Origin: Candidatus Gastranaerophilales bacterium | GTDB taxonomy: Bacteria > Cyanobacteriota > Vampirovibrionia > Gastranaerophilales > Gastranaerophilaceae | Assembly: GCA_944325005.1 (NCBI GenBank) | Contig: CALUYO010000012.1 | Span: 1-53,738, forward strand | Reading direction: 5' to 3' | DNA: 53,738 bases | Shown here: piece after piece, positions 37,217 through 46,036 of the stretch | How positions within the stretch are numbered: the first letter of the stretch is position 1 | Layout of the letters: the number at the start of each line of letters is the position of its first letter | Made by a program: the position numbers and the translations under genes | Notes under the pieces: model-generated | What the model was told of the DNA's origin: nothing | The model's input: only the letters and a program-made list of their open reading frames with translations | The model's database searches: none

Positions 37217-37750
37217 CTAGTATTCAATGCCCTGTCTTGCCATAACACCTGTATCAAAATAGTGTTTGATAGGCTTCATTTCTGTTACAAGATGAGCCAT
37301 TGCTTTTAACTCAGGATGTGCATAACGTCCTGTTAATACAATTTCAAGATTTTCAGGTTTATGAAGTAATGCTTCTTTAACATCCGAAACTTTAATCATA
37401 TTCATAGCTGTACAAATATTGATTTCGTCAAGAATAATCAACTGGTATTCTCCTGAATTAATTGCCTTTTTCGCAAACTCCCAGCCTCTTTTAGCTTCTT
37501 TAAAATCTTCCATACAAACATTGTGTGAGTAACAAACTCTATCCATTCCGAATTGTACAACATCTAAATTTGGCAGGAATTTTGAAGAAGAAACGATTTC
37601 TCCGTAAGAAGTTGCACTATCACCTTTTGTAAATTGTATAATAAGAACCTTCCAGCCGTGTCCCAGAGCTCTTAGAGCTAATCCGAGAGATGCGGTTGTT
37701 TTACCTTTGCCGTCTCCGGTATAAATTTGAATATAACCATGTTCTAGCAC
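37217..37750 (-). CDS. cobO: Cob(I)alamin adenosyltransferase, CobO/BtuR family (copy 1)
   Basis: 177 aa. Transfers adenosyl from ATP to corrinoid Co(I) to make adenosylcobalamin. P-loop G-D-G-K-G-K-T-T-A-S-L-G-L-A (about 13-26) and L-I-I-L-D-E-I-N are diagnostic, and the C-terminal L-T-G-R-Y-A-H-P and V-T-E-M-K-P-I-K-H-Y-F-D-x-G are conserved. GTG start with GGAGG upstream. A second copy (45336-45917) shares the architecture. No cobalamin riboswitch is recognised upstream. Confidence 0.94.
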   Translation of the reverse strand: MLEHGYIQIYTGDGKGKTTASLGLALRALGHGWKVLIIQFTKGDSATSYGEIVSSSKFLPNLDVVQFGMDRVCYSHNVCMEDFKEAKRGWEFAKKAINSGEYQLIILDEINICTAMNMIKVSDVKEALLHKPENLEIVLTGRYAHPELKAMAHLVTEMKPIKHYFDTGVMARQGIEY

Positions 37751-38287
37751 GACTCACTACCTCCAAATAAACTGATAAGTTCCTCTACCCTTATTTTAAC
37801 GAATTTCACTCACTTCTTAATCGTTCTAAAGGTTGATAATTTTCCCGAGCAGAAGATGGATAAATGTATCTATCCCCGCTCCCAAGATTTGTATATTCAT
37901 AATAGAATTAAATTTAAAAAAAATAAATAACTTTATAACAATCCATGCCAATCTTTTTACAATTAATTTTTTATCAAATCTTAAGAAGGGCTATTTGTCA
38001 AAGTCTTTACTGAAAATTTTTATCAGTAAAAAATTTACATAATTTTTGTAAAGTAAATGTTAAAAATACTTGCATAATTTAGAGAAGGTCTATTTATAGT
38101 AATTCATGGCATATTTTTGTTATTAATGTTGTTAATATTAATTTTTGAATTTTTTATAAAAAATACGGGTATAATAAAATTAGGTCGATATTTTTTTGTT
38201 AACTTATGTAACAAAAGCTGGCAATCTTGAAATTCCTTAATTTTCAAAGTGTTTATATGTTTAAGAGTATAAAAACGAGAAGAGATC
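37751..38287. other. AT-rich intergenic region without recognised gene
   Basis: 537 bp. It contains the promoter of the coiled-coil gene (GGTATAAT near 38167) and the cobO upstream region; short open frames in it lack an SD and look random. A small inverted repeat (GGATAAATGTATCTATCC, near 37858-37875) is the only structure seen. Confidence 0.45.
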
Positions 38288-39493
38288 ATGAGCAGTATCA
38301 ATAAACCCGGATTGGCAAAATTGAATACGCAGACAAAACTCGGCAGTGCGTCTTTTAAATCGTCGACGGCCAGTAAGCTTGCGACGACAAAATTAAATTC
38401 GGGTATAAGTTATGGTATCATGGCGCAGCGTTCAAAAGTCGGTACAGGAGCAATATTTAATGTTAAACGGTATAATAGTGAATCTATAAGTGCTCAAAGA
38501 CATGCCTTAAATGATAACAGAGTTGTATTGCGTAATAATAATTTTGTAGCTGCACCTGCGGCTCATAATTGTTCAGGCAGTAATGCAATGAATAAATATG
38601 CTGCGGCTCTTGCTGTTACTGGAATGCTTGCAAAAACTTTAGGTTCTCTAACTGCAGCTAAAGCTTCAGGTAGTACTTCAGCAGCCAATACAGTATCTCA
38701 AAATGGTGCTGCGGGAGTTATAAATGATCTTGCTTCCGCTAAAAATTCTGCTGATATTCAAAAAGGTTTGGATAAAGTTGCAACAGAAATTACAAATTAT
38801 GAAACAAAAATTGCAAAAGCAGAAGAAACAATTGCAAGTGAGACTAAGCTGAAAACAGAAAATGAAACAAAACTCAAAGATACGGAAACTCAAATATCAA
38901 GTGAAAAACAAAATATAACTAAGATGGAAGGAACTATAACAAAACTTGAAAGTTCTCTTCAAAATGATAAAATGACTTTGAGTTCATTAAAATCACAGTT
39001 AAGTACAAGCGGTGATCTGGGTAAAATGGCGTTAGAGACGCAAATAGCTGAACTTGAGGCTAAAATTGCACAAGAAGAGCAGCAGCTTACAGAGGCAAAA
39101 AATTCTAAGCAACAGTCTGAAAATAATATAAAAAATAATTTAGAGCCAACTAAAGAACAGTTGACTAAAGATATTGCAACCTGTGATAAGAATATTCAGG
39201 AGGCAGAAGCGGAAAAGAATTCTTCAACAAGTAAGAAAGAACAACTCCAGGAAGCTCAGACCAAGTATACTAAAAAACTTTCTGAAGCACAAAACAAAGA
39301 ATCTAAAGAGTTATCAAAACTTAGAACAGAGTTAGCTAATTATGCTAAAGAATTCAGTGAGACATCAGATGCCGGAAAGAAAAATAAAATATCAGAAAAA
39401 TACACGGAAAAAGCAAAAGAATATAATGAAATGATACGTTCATCAACAGTTAGCGGTCATACTGAAGTTAGTATTGATTTGAACAATTTATAA
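38288..39493 (+). CDS. Long coiled-coil protein of unknown function
   Basis: 401 aa, no signal peptide. Residues 1-60 are Ser/Thr/Lys-rich, about 95-130 Ala-rich and weakly hydrophobic, and about 150-375 a nearly unbroken heptad-type coiled coil (K-A-E-E-T-I-A-S-E-T-K-L, A-Q-I-A-E-L-E-A-K-I-A-Q-E-E). The C-terminus is polar. The pattern suits a fibrous structural or exported protein; no family is recognised. Own terminator at 39565-39594. Confidence 0.7.
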   Translation: MSSINKPGLAKLNTQTKLGSASFKSSTASKLATTKLNSGISYGIMAQRSKVGTGAIFNVKRYNSESISAQRHALNDNRVVLRNNNFVAAPAAHNCSGSNAMNKYAAALAVTGMLAKTLGSLTAAKASGSTSAANTVSQNGAAGVINDLASAKNSADIQKGLDKVATEITNYETKIAKAEETIASETKLKTENETKLKDTETQISSEKQNITKMEGTITKLESSLQNDKMTLSSLKSQLSTSGDLGKMALETQIAELEAKIAQEEQQLTEAKNSKQQSENNIKNNLEPTKEQLTKDIATCDKNIQEAEAEKNSSTSKKEQLQEAQTKYTKKLSEAQNKESKELSKLRTELANYAKEFSETSDAGKKNKISEKYTEKAKEYNEMIRSSTVSGHTEVSIDLNNL

Positions 39494-39564
39494 CATATCG
39501 TAACATTATACTTTACTTTTAATTATATGTAATTTATAATAAATACAAAGACAGTATTGTCATT

Positions 39565-39594
39565 AAAAAAGAACGGGAACCCCCGTTCTTTTTT
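39565..39594 (+). terminator. Terminator after the coiled-coil gene
   Basis: 13-nt arms AAAAAAGAACGGG/CCCGTTCTTTTTT with AACC loop; T-run follows. Confidence 0.9.
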
Positions 39595-39615
39595 ATCATT
39601 ATAAAAGGGTAAGGT

Positions 39616-40101
39616 ATGGTAAAACAAGAAATTAACAGGCATGATATTTTAGAAAAGATTACACCGTTAATCGAAAATACTGCCATGCGTTTCGGGTATA
39701 TTCCTATAGAAATAGAATTTGTAAAAGAAAATCACAGATGGTTTTTGAGAATTTACCTTTATTCAAAGGACAAAGAGGTTACTCTGGATGACTGTGAAAG
39801 GGTTACAAGAAGTCTTTCAGACTTCCTTGATGAACTTATACCCGTCAAATATTATCTTGAAGTTTCTTCGCCGGGATTGGAAAGAAAATTTAAGTCGGAA
39901 AAAGAATTCGTAATATTTAACGGCAGAAGAATAAGTTTAAAACTTAAAACGCCTCTAGAAGGTGAAACTGAGAAGATATTTAAGGGAGAAATTCTTGATT
40001 ATGACGATGTAAACGGCCTGAAATTCTTTAGATTTGATGACGGGCAGGAATTGCAAATCCCTAAAAATAATATACAATCTGCAAAATTATATATAGATTA
40101 A
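39616..40101 (+). CDS. rimP: Ribosome maturation factor RimP
   Basis: 161 aa, needed for maturation of the 30S subunit. The order I-E-F-V-K-E-N-H-R-W-F-L-R-I-Y-L, D-D-C-E-R-V-T-R-S-L-S-D-F-L-D and Y-Y-L-E-V-S-S-P-G-L-E-R is diagnostic. The C-terminal Sm-like half is present. It is followed 23 nt later by nusA, the classical rimP-nusA order. Confidence 0.95.
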   Translation: MVKQEINRHDILEKITPLIENTAMRFGYIPIEIEFVKENHRWFLRIYLYSKDKEVTLDDCERVTRSLSDFLDELIPVKYYLEVSSPGLERKFKSEKEFVIFNGRRISLKLKTPLEGETEKIFKGEILDYDDVNGLKFFRFDDGQELQIPKNNIQSAKLYID

Positions 40102-40124
40102 TAATGAAATGAAAGGATAAAAAA

Positions 40125-41363
40125 ATGATTAAAATAGGAACAGCACTTTTTGAAGCTTGTGAAGAATTGGAAAGAGAAAGAGGTATTTCCAAAGAAGTAT
40201 TAATTGCATCTTTATGTGATGCAATGGTCGCAGCTTATAAAAAACATATGCATATTAAAGAAGCAACTAATATTGAAGCTATTTTGGATGAACAATCCGG
40301 TGAAATTGGTGTATTCAGAACAAAATTAGTTGTTGATAATGTTGAGGATCCCGATACCCAGATTACTCTGGCTGATGCAAAAGAAATTGCAGAAGATGTT
40401 GAAACCGGAGATGAAATTAAAATAGAAGTTACTCCGGAACAATTCGGACGTATTGCGGCACAATCTGCTAAACAGGTTATTACACAGCGTATTAGAGAAG
40501 CTGAAAGAAATCTTGTTTTACAGGAATTTATGGATAAAAAAGGCACTTTGACTACAGGTATTATCCAGAGGGTTGAAAATCGTAATGTAATAGTAAATAT
40601 TGGTAAAACAGATGCGATAATGCCTCAGAAAGAACAAATTCCCGGTGAATACTATAAACCCGGCAACAGAATTAGAGTTTTCGTTCTTAACGTAAAAGAA
40701 ACCACAAGGCTGCCTCAGGTAATTGTATCTCATGCGCATGCAGAAATTGTCAGAGAGCTGTTTGAACTTGAAGTTCCTGAAATTGAGGACGGAATTGTTG
40801 AGATTAAATCAATTTCGCGTGAAGCAGGCTACAGAACCAAAATTGCAGTATGGTCAAATGACCCTGAAGTTGATAGCGTAGGAGCCTGCATAGGACCACG
40901 AGGTTCAAGAATTCAGACAATTGTATCCGAGTTGAAAAACGAAAAAATTGATATCGTAAGATATTCTGAAGACCCTGTAGAATATATTGTTAATGCATTA
41001 TCTCCTGCAAGGGTTGTATCAGTGGATATTCTGGCAGATGATGAGTACGCTCATGAAGCTATGGTTGTTGTTCCTGACGACCAGCTAAGCCTTGCAATCG
41101 GCCGTGAAGGTCAGAATGTAAGACTTGCTCATAAATTGACAGGCTGGAAAATCGATATCAAGAGTGTTTCTCAAATGGAAAGGGCTGAAGCTCAGAATAT
41201 AAGCAATTATGAAGAAGCTCCTGACGAAATTTCAGATGATACTGTTGAAGAAGTTGATGAACTTCAACAGGAAATTGAAGAAGAAATGAATCAGCAGGCT
41301 CTTGATGAAGAAGATTTTCAAACGGAAGAAGCCTCTGAAGAAAACGGAGACATTGAAGAATAA
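40125..41363 (+). CDS. nusA: Transcription termination/antitermination factor NusA
   Basis: 412 aa. N-terminal polymerase-binding domain (1 to about 125), S1 domain (about 135-200, G-I-I-Q-R-V-E-N-R-N-V-I-V), two KH domains (about 230-345, A-C-I-G-P-R-G-S-R-I and A-I-G-R-E-G-Q-N-V-R-L-A). The tail (about 375-412) is strongly acidic instead of the AR domains of enteric NusA. SD AAAGGA. Terminator follows at 41381-41414. Confidence 0.97.
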   Translation: MIKIGTALFEACEELERERGISKEVLIASLCDAMVAAYKKHMHIKEATNIEAILDEQSGEIGVFRTKLVVDNVEDPDTQITLADAKEIAEDVETGDEIKIEVTPEQFGRIAAQSAKQVITQRIREAERNLVLQEFMDKKGTLTTGIIQRVENRNVIVNIGKTDAIMPQKEQIPGEYYKPGNRIRVFVLNVKETTRLPQVIVSHAHAEIVRELFELEVPEIEDGIVEIKSISREAGYRTKIAVWSNDPEVDSVGACIGPRGSRIQTIVSELKNEKIDIVRYSEDPVEYIVNALSPARVVSVDILADDEYAHEAMVVVPDDQLSLAIGREGQNVRLAHKLTGWKIDIKSVSQMERAEAQNISNYEEAPDEISDDTVEEVDELQQEIEEEMNQQALDEEDFQTEEASEENGDIEE

Positions 41364-41380
41364 ATACAAAATTTTATAGC

Positions 41381-41414
41381 AAAAAAGGGGCTGAAAGCAT
41401 GCAGCCCCTTTTTT
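41381..41414 (+). terminator. Terminator after nusA
   Basis: 13-nt arms AAAAAAGGGGCTG/CAGCCCCTTTTTT with 8-nt loop. Confidence 0.9.
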
Positions 41415-41512
41415 ATCGGTTGACAAAAAATATTGAGCAAATATTATATATAATATGGCTTAAAATACCAAATTAGTATTGTAGTATAAGTAGAAAAAAG
41501 GAGATTAATCTC

Positions 41513-42721
41513 ATGGCTAGAGAAAAGTACGAACGTACCAAACCGCACGTTAACATCGGTACTATTGGGCACGTTGATCACGGTAAAACAACATTGACTG
41601 CAGCTATTACTGCTGTTTTGGCTGCTGCAGGACAAGCTGCATTGAAAAAGTTTGATGAAATTGATGCAGCTCCTGAAGAAAAAGCAAGAGGTATTACTAT
41701 CTCTACTGCTCACGTAGAATATGAAACAGCTGCTAGACACTATGCTCACGTTGACTGCCCGGGCCACGCTGACTATGTTAAAAACATGATTACAGGTGCT
41801 GCTCAAATGGATGGTGCAATCCTTGTAGTTGCAGCTACTGATGGTGCTATGCCTCAGACTCGTGAACACATTCTGTTAGCACGTCAGGTTGGTGTTCCTA
41901 ACCTTGTAGTATTCTTGAATAAATGCGATATGGTTGATGACCCTGAATTGTTAGAATTAGTTGAAATGGAAGTTAGAGAACTTCTTTCTTCATACGAATT
42001 TGACGGTGACAATATTCCGTTTATCCACGGTTCTGCTTTGAAAGCTCTTGAAGCTGCTCAAGCTAATCCAAAAATTCAACGTGGTGAAGATAAATGGGTT
42101 GATAAAATCTGGGAATTAATGGATGCTATCGATTCTTACTTCCCAACTCCGGAACGTGATTTGGACAAACCGTTCTTGATGCCTGTTGAAGACGTATTCT
42201 CTATCACCGGTCGTGGTACTGTTGCTACAGGCCGTGTAGAACGTGGTATTGTTAAAGTTGGTGACGAAGTTGAATTAGTTGGTTTAGGCGAAACTAAGAA
42301 AACTACTGTTACTGGTGTTGAAATGTTCAGAAAATCTCTTGACCAAGGTCAAGCTGGTGATAACATCGGTGCTTTATTACGTGGTATCGATAAAACTGAA
42401 ATTCAACGCGGTCAAGTACTTGCTAAACCGGGTACAATTCATCCTCACACAAAATTCACGGCTAACGTTTACGTATTGACTAAAGAAGAAGGCGGACGTC
42501 ATACTCCATTCTTCCCTGGTTACAGACCTCAGTTCTACATCAGAACAACTGACGTAACCGGTTCTATCAAATTTGACGGTCAAATGGTAATGCCTGGCGA
42601 CAACGTTGTAATGGAAGTTGAACTTATTGCTCCTGTTGCAATTGAAGAAGGTATGAGATTTGCTATCCGTGAAGGCGGCCACACTGTTGGTGCTGGTGTT
42701 GTTGACAAAATTATTGAATAA
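41513..42721 (+). CDS. tuf: Elongation factor Tu
   Basis: 402 aa GTPase that brings aminoacyl-tRNA to the ribosome. G1 G-H-V-D-H-G-K-T-T (18-26), G2 R-G-I-T-I-S, G3 D-C-P-G-H-A-D-Y, G4 N-K-C-D and domains 2/3 are complete. Codon use is noticeably more C-ended than in neighbours, as expected for a highly expressed gene. SD AAAAGGAG. It stands alone, bounded by terminators, with no fus/rpsL neighbours. Confidence 0.98.
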   Translation: MAREKYERTKPHVNIGTIGHVDHGKTTLTAAITAVLAAAGQAALKKFDEIDAAPEEKARGITISTAHVEYETAARHYAHVDCPGHADYVKNMITGAAQMDGAILVVAATDGAMPQTREHILLARQVGVPNLVVFLNKCDMVDDPELLELVEMEVRELLSSYEFDGDNIPFIHGSALKALEAAQANPKIQRGEDKWVDKIWELMDAIDSYFPTPERDLDKPFLMPVEDVFSITGRGTVATGRVERGIVKVGDEVELVGLGETKKTTVTGVEMFRKSLDQGQAGDNIGALLRGIDKTEIQRGQVLAKPGTIHPHTKFTANVYVLTKEEGGRHTPFFPGYRPQFYIRTTDVTGSIKFDGQMVMPGDNVVMEVELIAPVAIEEGMRFAIREGGHTVGAGVVDKIIE

Positions 42722-42754
42722 TAATTTTATAATTGTCACAAGTTAGATTAATTG

Positions 42755-42785
42755 AAAAACGAGCTTAGCAATAGGCTCGTTTTTT
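42755..42785 (+). terminator. Terminator after tuf
   Basis: 10-bp AAAAACGAGC/GCTCGTTTTT, 10-nt loop. Confidence 0.9.
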
Positions 42786-42800
42786 ATATATGGTACTTAC

Positions 42801-42831
42801 AAAAAGGTCTGCTATAAATTAGCAGACCTTT
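42801..42831 (-). terminator. Terminator for the small RHH-like genes (minus strand)
   Basis: 11-bp stem AAAGGTCTGCT/AGCAGACCTTT, 7-nt loop; on the minus strand five T's follow. Confidence 0.75.
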
Positions 42832-42905
42832 ACAATTCTTTTTCCCCTATAAAATTTTTCCTTTTATCCTTAAAATAATCTCGACCTTGACCTTATTGAG
42901 AATAA

Positions 42906-43067
42906 TTATTTAACAGCTTGAAGTGATTGAAATTTTGTTGCATCTTTTGTTTTCTGTAGATATTTAACTAAAGATTTTGCAACTAATTCCGAGCGTTTTT
43001 TGTTTTCTCTGTCTAAGATTTCGAAGTATTCGTCGAGTGATGACATAATGTAATCTGTATTTTCCAT
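42906..43067 (-). CDS. Small RHH-like protein (53 aa)
   Basis: 53 aa: M-E-N-T-D-Y-I-M-S-S-L-D-E-Y-F-E-I-L then D-R-E-N-K-K-R-S-E-L-V-A-K-S-L-V-K-Y-L. The stretch around K-K-R-S-E-L-V matches the turn and second helix of the ribbon-helix-helix protein encoded just upstream (R-T-R-S-E-L-I-R-E-A-L), but the beta-strand that would contact DNA is altered. GGGG about 8 nt before ATG may serve as SD. Probably a diverged paralogue or partner of the RHH regulator; function unknown. Confidence 0.6.
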   Translation of the reverse strand: MENTDYIMSSLDEYFEILDRENKKRSELVAKSLVKYLQKTKDATKFQSLQAVK

Positions 43068-43130
43068 TTCTTTTCCCCTTTTATAATTTTATTATATCCA
43101 AAACTTTTTTTTATTTCCAGTTAGTTTATT

Positions 43131-43319
43131 TTAACTTAGCAGTGCATCTAATATTTCTGCGTTTTGTGCTGCTTTTTTGGAGTTTCTAATCTGATTTCTG
43201 TACATATAAGTTCTGAGTGCTTCTCTGATTAATTCTGAACGTGTACGATTTTCATTTCCTGCAACTTTATCAATTTCATCTAGAAATCTTTCAGGCATTG
43301 ATATTAAAACTCTAGCCAT
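43131..43319 (-). CDS. Ribbon-helix-helix (CopG-type) DNA-binding protein
   Basis: 62 aa. A-R-V-L-I-S-M-P-E-R-F-L-D-E-I-D is the DNA-binding strand plus first helix, followed by N-R-T-R-S-E-L-I-R-E-A-L-R-T-Y-M, the turn and second helix of CopG/MetJ-like RHH folds. It would act as a dimeric repressor or antitoxin. AAGGAG SD. No toxin is adjacent; the next gene downstream is the RHH-like 53-aa protein 64 nt away. Confidence 0.85.
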   Translation of the reverse strand: MARVLISMPERFLDEIDKVAGNENRTRSELIREALRTYMYRNQIRNSKKAAQNAEILDALLS

Positions 43320-43447
43320 ATTGTTACTCCTTTTTGTTTTCCCTTTGTAATTCCCCTTGTATATATATAAAGGAAATTATTAATTAAAAATTGCGCAAAG
43401 TGTATATATTTTTTATTAAACTTGTAATAAAACTTAATATATCTTTT

Positions 43448-44146
43448 CTAAAACCTTCGTACGTAATAGTTTATGTCATTTTTTAATTCAAGTTTTATCT
43501 GTAGAAATTCTTCAATATTTTTTAGTTTGGAAATAATTTTTGCTGTTTTTTCTCTAATGGTATATTCTTGAATATCTTTTGTCTGTTCTAAGATTGCAAG
43601 CAGAATTTTATCATCAATACATTCGATAAATTCGTAAATGGTTTCAAGATACCAGTATAGTTTAAAAACTTCTTTATTAATTTTGTATTTACCATCCTGA
43701 AAATCAAAGTTTTTAATTGGTTCTATTAGGTTTAATGTTCTGTTGGTGAGCATTTTACAAAATTTATCCGAAAATTTTCTATTGTTTTTAAGGCATTTTA
43801 CAGCTTCAATTGTATTTCTGCAGATATTACCGTTTATATCTATTATTGCGTCCAGTATGATTTCGCTGTAAGCCTCAAACAATGCTGGGTTGGCCGGAAT
43901 AAATTCTTTAAGTCTGAAAGATACAGCTTCTCTGATTTTGCCATCACAACCGGTAAGGTTTTGTATAAAGATTTTAGCTTCATCTTCTGTATTTATACTG
44001 TTAAGTTTAAGTGCTGCTGCTTGTTTTTCAGCGACAGATCCATGTTTTAAAAGTTCTATGAGATATTCATGTGAATATGAATTTTCATATATATTTAAAG
44101 CTTTATTAAAATCATTATTGTATTTTTCAGTAAGACTGCTGTTCAA
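43448..44146 (-). CDS. HEAT-like helical repeat protein
   Basis: 232 aa from TTG 44146, which has CAGGAG 6 nt upstream; a TTG at 44173 would place the SD inside the gene. The sequence is helix-loop-helix throughout with repeats of HEAT character (S-V-A-E-K-Q-A-A-A-L-K-L-N-S, K-I-R-E-A-V-S-F-R-L-K-E-F, Y-T-I-R-E-K-T-A-K-I-I-S-K-L). Such solenoids bind proteins or nucleic acids. No family is recognised. Confidence 0.65.
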   Translation of the reverse strand: MNSSLTEKYNNDFNKALNIYENSYSHEYLIELLKHGSVAEKQAAALKLNSINTEDEAKIFIQNLTGCDGKIREAVSFRLKEFIPANPALFEAYSEIILDAIIDINGNICRNTIEAVKCLKNNRKFSDKFCKMLTNRTLNLIEPIKNFDFQDGKYKINKEVFKLYWYLETIYEFIECIDDKILLAILEQTKDIQEYTIREKTAKIISKLKNIEEFLQIKLELKNDINYYVRRF

Positions 44147-44272
44147 ATTATGCTCCTGAGTTCGATATATCAATAATATAACATAAACTACAATGTTTTT
44201 TTAAGGTAAAATAGTTTTAATGTATGATATAAATTTCAGCCGGTAGATTATAATAGTTTCAGGAGAATATTT

Positions 44273-44452
44273 ATGAAAGAATTAATTGCATTTTTTAAAG
44301 ACATATTTATGATAAGCGATGAAAATTCAAAAGTAAAAATAGGTTTATCGCAGTTTAAGAAAGAAGATATTCAGGAGAAAAAAAAGCCTAAAAAAGTTTC
44401 AAAAATTCAAAAAGAAGTCAAACTATCTGATTTAATGAGGCGCAGTGCATAA
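44273..44452 (+). CDS. Small basic hypothetical protein (59 aa)
   Basis: 59 aa with an AGGAG SD: M-K-E-L-I-A-F-F-K-D-I-F-M-I-S-D-E-N, then a Lys-rich middle (Q-E-K-K-K-P-K-K-V-S-K) and a C-terminal V-K-L-S-D-L-M-R-R-S-A. It lies upstream of pilin 4; the -35 of the pilin promoter begins 3 nt after its stop. It is not recognised. The conserved-looking ends with a charged linker suggest a short adaptor or ribosome-associated protein. Confidence 0.55.
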   Translation: MKELIAFFKDIFMISDENSKVKIGLSQFKKEDIQEKKKPKKVSKIQKEVKLSDLMRRSA

Positions 44453-44454
44453 TC

Positions 44455-44483
44455 TTGAAAAGTAATCACATAAATGTTATAAT
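44455..44483 (+). promoter_or_regulatory. Promoter of G-tract pilin 4
   Basis: TTGAAA (44455-44460), 17-nt spacer ending TGT, TATAAT (44478-44483), 39 nt before the leader ATG. Confidence 0.75.
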
Positions 44484-44521
44484 TAATAAATAAACAGATA
44501 ATTTTACAGGAGGGAAGGATT

Positions 44522-45339
44522 ATGAAAAATATTAGTTCAAGATGTATGTCTGGTATTGATGTATCCTCCCGTGCTTTGCTCGGGGGGGGGGCGATTTAGG
44601 GCTCTCTGAGAGGGAATTGTGCACTATTCATGAACGAAATGGTTCTATAAAAAATGGTTTTACTCTCGCAGAGGTTCTTATAACATTAGGAATAATAGGT
44701 ATTGTTGCTGCCTTAACAATGCCTGTTTTAATGTCAAATCATCGTAAAAATGTTGCTCTGACTAAACTAAAAAAAGCTTATTCAGAAATTTCTCAGGCTT
44801 TTAAAATGGCGGAATTAGAGCATGGTTCTTGTGAATACTGGGATTATGGGACAGCATTTGATGGTGACTCTGCTGTTAATTTTATGAATACCTATCTGGT
44901 TCCTTATATGAATGTTGTAAAAAATTGCGGGAAAGGTACCGGATGTTGGAATGGTGATGCATATTCAATCAGCGGAATAAGAAATGGGACATACGGTGAT
45001 AATAGTACAGCTACTGCGAAAATTATAGTAAACTCCGGATATTCAATAGGAGTTACCTCAGGCGGAGACTATGTTACTATTCAGATAAATTTAAATGGCC
45101 CTAAAGGGGCTGACAAAGCTGTTATGGGAAAAGAATTATTCTTTGGAGGTTTAATTCCAACAAATGAGCAATTTCCATGTCAGTTTTTCGGGCATGGTTT
45201 AAACCACAGTGAAGATGATCTAGTTAACGGAGATATGGGATGTTCAGATAACGGTACAAGGGGAGCTGGTATGAACTGTTTAGGGTTAATAATTCATGAT
45301 GGATGGCGGATAAGGGACGGATATCCTGTAAGATTTTAA
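44522..45339 (+). CDS. G-tract pilin 4: type IV pilin-like protein, leader and pilin in different frames
   Basis: AGGAGG SD, ATG at 44522, 20-codon leader, ten G's (44582-44591), leader-frame TAG at 44597. In the -1 frame: G-D-L-G-L-S-E-R-E-L, then K-N-G before F-T-L-A-E-V-L-I-T-L-G-I-I-G-I-V-A-A. The body has N-C-G-K-G-T-G-C-W and N-L-N-G-P-K-G-A-D, a variant of the family loop. With one extra G: 272 aa; as sequenced: 25 aa. A TTG at 44617, 2 nt after GAGAGGG, could in principle start the pilin without the shift but is badly spaced. Its stop overlaps the convergent cobO copy by 4 nt. Confidence 0.82.
44582..44591 (+). repeat. G10 tract, pilin 4
   Basis: Ten G's preceded by CTC and followed by CGATTTAG; the TAG is in the leader frame. 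Confidence 0.95.
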
Positions 45340-45917
45340 TATTCAATCCCTTTTCTTGCTGCAATTCCTGTATCCCAGTAATGCTTTACGGGTTTGATTT
45401 CAGAGACAAGGTGGGCAATATCTATGATTTCCTGCCTTGCATTTCTGCCTGTTAATACAATCTCCATTTCTTCCGGTTTATTTTTAAGTATGTTCAACAT
45501 TTCATTGAGATCAATAAAACCTAAATCAATTGCGATGTTTGCTTCATCTAGAATTATAAGGTTATATTTATCTTTCTTTATTGCCTTTTTTGCAAGTTCC
45601 CATCCTTTTTTAATTTCTGCGGCGTCATTATCTGTTTTATTATCAGAGTAAACAATCCTGTCTAGACCGGCTTGAACAATAGTGAGATTTTTGGCTATTT
45701 CAGGCGAAAGGTTTCTGAATGAGTTAAGTTCTCCATAATCATCCCCACCCTTTGTAAACATTACAATAAGAACTTTCCAGCACCGTCCGAGTGCACGCAT
45801 GGCAAGTCCGAGTGAAGCAGTTGTTTTGCCTTTCCCGTTACCTGTATATACCTGAATGTAGCCATGTTTTGCCCATTGTGGGTTTATTAAATTATTATTT
45901 TCGCATTTGTCCATCAT
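45336..45917 (-). CDS. cobO: Cob(I)alamin adenosyltransferase, CobO/BtuR family (copy 2)
   Basis: 193 aa; same family as the gene at 37217. P-loop G-N-G-K-G-K-T-T-A-S-L-G-L-A (about 28-41), L-I-I-L-D-E-A-N, L-T-G-R-N-A-R-Q, S-E-I-K-P-V-K-H-Y-W-D and the end A-R-K-G-I-E-Y parallel copy 1. It has an Asp-Asp-rich stretch missing there. Both copies look intact. They may serve different corrinoids or one may act on a different substrate; no other corrinoid gene is in the window. Confidence 0.92.
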   Translation of the reverse strand: MMDKCENNNLINPQWAKHGYIQVYTGNGKGKTTASLGLAMRALGRCWKVLIVMFTKGGDDYGELNSFRNLSPEIAKNLTIVQAGLDRIVYSDNKTDNDAAEIKKGWELAKKAIKKDKYNLIILDEANIAIDLGFIDLNEMLNILKNKPEEMEIVLTGRNARQEIIDIAHLVSEIKPVKHYWDTGIAARKGIEY

Positions 45918-45966
45918 TTGTATTTATTATATATGAAAAAGTGATTAAGTAAAATTCACTTGCTGG

Positions 45967-45995
45967 TTGAATTTTTTGTATAAATTGATTATAAT
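45967..45995 (+). promoter_or_regulatory. Promoter of G-tract pilin 5
   Basis: TTGAAT (45967-45972), 17-nt spacer, TATAAT (45990-45995), 41 nt before the leader ATG. Here TGAT, not TGT, precedes the -10. Confidence 0.65.
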
Positions 45996-46036
45996 ATAAT
46001 ATAGGTATAAAAAATATAAGATAGGAGTTGTATATA

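Noticed and set aside
37751..37900. Cobalamin riboswitch before cobO
   Set aside because: No B12-box-like conserved core or matching fold could be recognised.
41444..41869. 141-aa ORF antisense to tuf
   Set aside because: Ser/Cys-rich shadow frame of a highly expressed gene without SD; same for antisense frames in nusA, uvrA and rpsB/tsf.
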